38,437 bases of DNA from Fuerstiella sp. Its GTDB lineage: Bacteria; Planctomycetota; Planctomycetia; Planctomycetales; Planctomycetaceae. This document shows, one piece after another, positions 34,568 through 38,437 of the stretch (position 1 is its first letter; the number at the start of each line of letters is the position of its first letter). Where the stretch lies: assembly GCA_014238335.1 (NCBI GenBank), contig JABABI010000067.1:1-38437 (forward strand). The letters run 5' to 3'. The notes beneath the pieces were generated by a model. It was not told the DNA's origin. It saw only the letters and a list, made by a program, of their open reading frames with translations, and made no database searches. The position numbers were made by a program, and so were the translations under genes.

Positions 34568-36097
34568 ATGCCCATTGACAGAATTTTAATTGTCGCGACC
34601 ATTTTGGCCCTCGTGAGTCCAGGCACTCTTCACGCAGATGACCTCACACCCCCGGAAGGCTTTCGCGCCATCTTCAACGGGAAGAACCTTGACGGCTGGC
34701 ACGGACTGAATCCGCACCAGTCTGCCAAACTCTCGGGAGAAAAGAAGGACGCCAACCTCAAGCAACAGCGAGAAGAATTCGCGAAACACTGGACGGTGGA
34801 GGACGGAGAACTCGTGAACGACGGCCATGGTTCGTACGCAAACACCGACGAAGAATATGGAGACGTGGAATTCCTGATCGAATACAAAACGGTGGCCAAA
34901 GCCGACAGCGGGATTTACCTGCGCGGCACACCGCAGGTGCAGATCTGGGACAGCGGCCAGGTCTTCGATCCGAAAAGACCCACACGAAAGCCGCACCTGG
35001 GATCCGGCGGACTGTTCAACAATACGCCCGGAGCGTCCGGCCGCGATCCGCTGGTTAAGGCTGACAGGCCATTTGGTTGCTGGAATCAGTTTCGTATCCG
35101 TCAGATCGGTGGCCGCACATGGGTGTGGCTCAACCAGCAGCTCGTCGTTGACGGTGCGGTCATGGAAAACTTCTGGGAGCGCACACAGCCGCTTCCCGAA
35201 AAAGGCCCGATTATGCTGCAGACGCACGGCGGTGAAATTCGCTGGAAGAACCTGTTCGTGCGGGACATTGAGCGTTTCGAGGCACAGCAGATTGTCGAGG
35301 CTGCCAACGAACAAACAGGCAGTCTTCTTAATGCGCTGAGTCTGCATGCTTCGTTCGACAAAGAACTGGACGCTGACTTTTCGCGCGGTGACAGAACCAG
35401 TTATGTCCGCAAGGGCAAGACTCTGCTGCATGCTGCGACGACGGACGACGTTCATGTCACACCGGAAGCAGGTCGTTTTGGGAGCGGAGTGCATTTCACA
35501 AAGAAAAACAGTTATCGGCCTACGTTCAGGAATTCAGGCGTGCTGGGCTATAACGGCCAAAGCTGGAACACAACAGTTTCCGTATGGCTGCGTCTGAATC
35601 CCAACGAAGACCTGGAACCCGGCTACTGCGACCCGGTGCAGATCATTGGCGATGATGGGAAGAAGGGATTCATCTTTCTGGAATGGTCAAAGGACGAGAG
35701 ACCTCGGTACTTCCGCTATGCGGTCCGCCCACTGTTCGATATCTGGAATCCGAACAAGGTTTCCTGGGCCGACATTCCGTTCGACAAACGCCCAATGGTT
35801 CAGGTGGAACGAGCACCGTTCTCAAGGGAGGCGTGGACACACGTGGTCTTCACGCTTGAAAATGTCAACGAAAAGACTGCACCTTCAGTCGGGCGCCTGT
35901 ATCTAAATGGTAAGTTGCAGGGATCCATCGAAGACTGGGATCTGACGTTAGGCTGGGATCCCTCACAGGTCCTGCTGGTCCTGGGCGCTTCGTATGTTGG
36001 ACACATGGATGATCTGGCCGTATTCAATCGAGTGCTCAGTGCTGCCGAAGTACAGCAGATTTACGGCCTGAAAAACGGCGTCCGCGAACTCTATTGA
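34568..36097 (+). CDS. DUF1080 (3-keto-disaccharide hydrolase-like) fused to a LamG-type domain
   Basis: A 509-residue exported protein. A signal peptide (ILIVATILALVSPGTLHADD) precedes DUF1080 at about 28-225 (FRAIFNGKNLDGWHGL, WTVEDGELVNDGHG, DVEFLIEYKTVAKADSGIYL, QIWDSGQVFDP, GPIMLQTHGGEIRWKNLFVR). A concanavalin/LamG-like domain follows at about 250-505 (ALSLHASFDKELDADFSRGD, NTTVSVWLRLNPNE, AWTHVVFTLENVNE, VGRLYLNGKLQGSIEDWDLT, HMDDLAVFNRVLSAAEVQQI). DUF1080 proteins are linked to hydrolysis of 3-keto-glycosides and glycan binding; LamG adds carbohydrate binding. Start ATG 34568 has AGGAC 8 bases upstream. The upstream in-frame extension overlaps the sulfatase and the palindrome and is rejected. 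It belongs with the sulfatase in one degradative set (inference). Confidence 0.92.
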   Translation: MPIDRILIVATILALVSPGTLHADDLTPPEGFRAIFNGKNLDGWHGLNPHQSAKLSGEKKDANLKQQREEFAKHWTVEDGELVNDGHGSYANTDEEYGDVEFLIEYKTVAKADSGIYLRGTPQVQIWDSGQVFDPKRPTRKPHLGSGGLFNNTPGASGRDPLVKADRPFGCWNQFRIRQIGGRTWVWLNQQLVVDGAVMENFWERTQPLPEKGPIMLQTHGGEIRWKNLFVRDIERFEAQQIVEAANEQTGSLLNALSLHASFDKELDADFSRGDRTSYVRKGKTLLHAATTDDVHVTPEAGRFGSGVHFTKKNSYRPTFRNSGVLGYNGQSWNTTVSVWLRLNPNEDLEPGYCDPVQIIGDDGKKGFIFLEWSKDERPRYFRYAVRPLFDIWNPNKVSWADIPFDKRPMVQVERAPFSREAWTHVVFTLENVNEKTAPSVGRLYLNGKLQGSIEDWDLTLGWDPSQVLLVLGASYVGHMDDLAVFNRVLSAAEVQQIYGLKNGVRELY

Positions 36098-36421
36098 TCA
36101 ACGTGAGACCCACAGCAGGTGTCAGAAGCAGAGCCTGCACCCAGGCAGACCCCGTGAAACGCAGCGTCGATGAAACATGTCCGACACTGCGGGGCCTCTG
36201 AAGTCACAGTGCCGCATTGAAATGGCGATTCAATTTGTGCCATTGAGTCGGACGAGAAGCGTCACTGTCCGTTGAATAATAATCAAACGATTGGGGGAAA
36301 CTGAAATGCTTCTTCCAGATTGCTCGGCAGGCAATAGCGATCGAGGTAATATCAACCAGCAATTTCACACCTGTCATCCGATCAAACTCCTCCGGACATC
36401 GACTGTAATCGAAGAAACACT
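36098..36421. other. Leader region of the third PVC-type gene
   Basis: This stretch has small inverted repeats (ATTGAA/TTCAAT at 36216-36234; AATGGC/GCCATT around 36221-36244) and a possible short ORF at 36306-36425. No promoter is obvious. Confidence 0.35.
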
Positions 36422-36425
36422 ATGA
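36306..36425 (+). CDS. Possible 39-residue leader ORF overlapping the next start
   Basis: ATG 36306 has a strong GGGGGAAA sequence upstream, and the frame ends at TGA 36423-36425, which overlaps the ATG of the PVC-type gene by ATGA. The predicted peptide (MLLPDCSAGNSDRGNINQQF and 19 more residues) shows no known domain or signal. The geometry is that of translational coupling, but the ORF is short and unremarkable in composition, so it may be fortuitous. Confidence 0.3.
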   Translation: MLLPDCSAGNSDRGNINQQFHTCHPIKLLRTSTVIEETL

Positions 36426-38437
36426 ATAATTCTGTACTGCGAACGGGCGTTCTGTGTTGCGTACTGACTGGCGGTATTCTGCATGCCGACGAACGGGATC
36501 CACAGGTGAAGACGCTGCAGCCGGGCGTGCAGCTGTCGCTGGTGGCTGAGCATCCAGGACTGGCAACGCCGACCGGCATTGATGTTGACGATCAGGGACG
36601 AATCTGGGTGGTGGCCACTCATACGCATTTCCGACCGGACGATTACGTGGGACCGGAACACGACGAGATTCTGATCTTCACAGACAAGGATGCGGACGGA
36701 CGGACCGAACACCGGCAGGTGTTCTACAACGCCACCGATGCCACGATGGATTTGGAACTTGGGCCGGACGGCTGGGTGTACCTGGCAGAACGCGATCGGA
36801 TCATGCGGATTAGAGATTCGAACGGCGACGAGAAAGCTGACGTCGACGAAAACATCATCACGCTCGAAACTGAGGCTGATTATCCACACAACGGACTCGA
36901 AGGACTGGCGTGGCATCCATCCGGAGATCTGGTCTTTGGGCTCGGCGAAAACTTCGCAAAGCCGTGGACACTGACGGGAACCGACGGCGCGGCAGTCAGC
37001 GGTACGGGCGAAGGCGGCATCTTCCGCTGCTCGGCAGACGGCACGGGCCTGACACGGATTGCTCGAGGGTTCTGGAATCCCTTCGGTATCTGCGTTCGCG
37101 CGGATGGAGAAATATTTGCTGCAGAAAATGATCCCGGCGAACGGCCACCCTGTCGTCTGCTGCACGTCGTCGAGAACGGAGACTATGGATACCAGAGATC
37201 GTATGGTCCCGGAGCGCATCACCCGTTTGTCGGGTGGAATGGAGAACTCCGCGGTACTTTGCCCATGATCCATCCGGCGGGCGAAGCTCCCTGTGGTGTG
37301 TTGCCGTTAGGGCGCGGGCTGCTGGTTTCGTCGTGGAGCGATCATCGGATCGATTTTTTTCTGTTGCGTCGCCAGGGGGCCAGCTTTGCGGCAGATCGGA
37401 TGGCGCTGGTTCAGGGAGGTCGTTACTTCCGACCCGGCTGTATTGCCAGTGTCGCTGGTGCTCAGGGTGGCAGCGGACGGAAACGAGCATGGTATCTGAC
37501 CGACTGGGTCGATGGTCGATATCAGGCTCATGGATTCGGACGATTATGGAAGCTTGAAATTGACCTGGACAAGGCGGACTGGGTGGGAACACTCAAGCCC
37601 GAGCCGCTCACGGATCAGGCCAGACTGGCCGAAGATCTACGCAGCGGAAAGACGACGCGCGGCCGCACGGCCTTGCTGCAGTTGGCCAACGACGAAGACC
37701 CGTTTCTGGCACGTGCTGCGTTGCTGGCGTTGTCGCGGACAGCATCAACGTGGACGACAGAAGGCGTTGCTGCCTGGACTGCTGCTAATCGAGTTCAGGC
37801 CGTGTTGGCGCTAAAGTTGGCAGACGCGTCACCGGACGTCTGGGTTCGCTCGTTCCTTGCGGACGAGAATCCCGAAGTTCAGTTCGAGACTCTGCGCTGG
37901 ATCGCTGATGGGCGGCTGCAGGTGTTTCAGTCGGACGTCCAGCAGATGCTGAACCGCAGCGATCTGGACTACCGCCGCTTTGAAGCGGCGATTGCTACGT
38001 GGAATACGTTGCAGGGAAAACCGGAAGCCGGCATCCGCGATCCTGAGACGTTGCTGGCGCGGGTGCAGGACAGCGAAAGTGCACCACGACTGCGTGCCTA
38101 TGCTCTGCGTCTGCTGCCGACTAAGCCACGCGCCGCCTCCACAGACGGCATCTCGCCGGTGCAGAAGTTTCCCAGGGGGCTATCGTTGAAGGTGCTAAGG
38201 GAATTGCTGTCCGTGAACGACGCAACGTTGTCGCGGGAAGTTGTCCGGACGCTGGCCGGAAATCCTCTGGTTTCTCAGGCCGTGCTTGCCAGGATTGCGG
38301 CCAACCCCCAACGCAGTGCTTCGCTGCGGGCCGATGCGGTCGCGGGATTGGCCGCCGTGGCGGAACAGCACGTTGATTTGTTGCTGCAGCTCGGCGGCGA
38401 CGACCTGCGTGTGGTACGGGAAGAAGCTTTGCGCAGT
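36422..38437 (+). CDS. PVC-type beta-propeller/HEAT protein (copy 3), 3' end outside the window
   Basis: The frame is open from ATG 36422 to the window edge (672 codons). A signal peptide (MNNSVLRTGVLCCVLTGGIL) precedes a propeller at about 25-360 (ATPTGIDVDDQGRIWVVATH, DEILIFTDKDADGRTEHRQV, DLELGPDGWVYLAERDRIMR, GFWNPFGICVRADGEIFAAE, YLTDWVDGRYQAHGFGRLWK). HEAT-like repeats follow from about 400 (LANDEDPFLARAALLALSRT, ASPDVWVRSFLADENPEVQF). A C-terminal CxxCH heme module is expected beyond 38437 but cannot be seen. It is a distinct subgroup from copies 1 and 2 (THTHFRPDDY, NGDYGYQRSYG). It is separated from the DUF1080 gene by 324 bases and so may have its own promoter. Confidence 0.9.
   Translation, partial: MNNSVLRTGVLCCVLTGGILHADERDPQVKTLQPGVQLSLVAEHPGLATPTGIDVDDQGRIWVVATHTHFRPDDYVGPEHDEILIFTDKDADGRTEHRQVFYNATDATMDLELGPDGWVYLAERDRIMRIRDSNGDEKADVDENIITLETEADYPHNGLEGLAWHPSGDLVFGLGENFAKPWTLTGTDGAAVSGTGEGGIFRCSADGTGLTRIARGFWNPFGICVRADGEIFAAENDPGERPPCRLLHVVENGDYGYQRSYGPGAHHPFVGWNGELRGTLPMIHPAGEAPCGVLPLGRGLLVSSWSDHRIDFFLLRRQGASFAADRMALVQGGRYFRPGCIASVAGAQGGSGRKRAWYLTDWVDGRYQAHGFGRLWKLEIDLDKADWVGTLKPEPLTDQARLAEDLRSGKTTRGRTALLQLANDEDPFLARAALLALSRTASTWTTEGVAAWTAANRVQAVLALKLADASPDVWVRSFLADENPEVQFETLRWIADGRLQVFQSDVQQMLNRSDLDYRRFEAAIATWNTLQGKPEAGIRDPETLLARVQDSESAPRLRAYALRLLPTKPRAASTDGISPVQKFPRGLSLKVLRELLSVNDATLSREVVRTLAGNPLVSQAVLARIAANPQRSASLRADAVAGLAAVAEQHVDLLLQLGGDDLRVVREEALRS

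Noticed and set aside
34586..35494. A 302-codon minus-strand frame
   Set aside because: Antisense to the DUF1080 domain; no recognisable product.
36374..37273. A 299-codon minus-strand frame
   Set aside because: Antisense to the propeller of the third PVC-type gene.
1..38437. CRISPR array, tRNA, rRNA, phage or conjugative module
   Set aside because: No regularly spaced repeats, no cloverleaf or rRNA-like sequence and no structural or transfer genes were seen on either strand.

Overview
The window looks like the chromosome of a planctomycete (phylum Planctomycetota, probably class Planctomycetia). The evidence is the density of protein families that are expanded almost only there: secreted cytochromes of the DUF1549/DUF1553 and DUF1587/1595/1592/1588/1585 types, Tat-exported DUF1501 and DUF1552 proteins, PVC-type beta-propeller/HEAT/heme proteins, a formylglycine-type sulfatase and a DUF1080 protein. 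Genus cannot be assigned. Nearly every intact gene encodes an exported protein. No rRNA, tRNA, CRISPR array or phage module was seen.

Layout. 1-2765 (minus): a DUF1592-type cytochrome cut by the window edge, preceded by an SGNH/sialate-esterase-like protein. 3157-4159 (minus): a decayed DDE transposase with two nonsense codons and three frameshifts. 4347-8586 (minus): a DUF1552 plus DUF1592-type cytochrome pair. 9052-9492 (plus): an ORF with a signal-peptide-like start, interrupted by two in-frame stops. 9549-16002 (plus): a compact five-gene operon (cysteine-free thioredoxin-like protein, DUF1549/DUF1553 cytochrome, DUF1501 protein, WD40 propeller, second thioredoxin-like paralogue). 16119-17982 (minus): an AlkC-like DNA alkylation repair protein, then a LexA/S24-type repressor translationally coupled to csrA, with two dyad operators at a recognisable csrA promoter. 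18299-18718 (plus): a small membrane protein. 18883-23769 (minus): a second DUF1501 plus DUF1549/DUF1553 pair. 23886-24190 (minus): a frameshifted tail of a CocE/NonD hydrolase. 24339-24668 (minus): an HU-like protein. 25017-38437 (plus): a co-directional run of a PVC-type heme protein, a ceramidase-like hydrolase, a second PVC-type heme protein, a sulfatase, a DUF1080-LamG fusion and a third PVC-type protein that leaves the window.

How it fits together. The 25-38 kb block looks like an exported degradation set, in which a sulfatase and glycan- or lipid-directed hydrolases are interleaved with heme-bearing dehydrogenase-like proteins. The cytochrome/DUF1501 and cytochrome/DUF1552 pairs are recurrent planctomycete modules of unknown biochemical role. 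The most distinctive features are the cysteine-free thioredoxin-like pair bracketing a cytochrome/DUF1501/WD40 operon, and the csrA-S24 repressor unit with its own operator. Three loci (transposase, CocE tail, interrupted ORF) show gene decay. All function statements come from reading the sequence and remembered family features; no database search was run.
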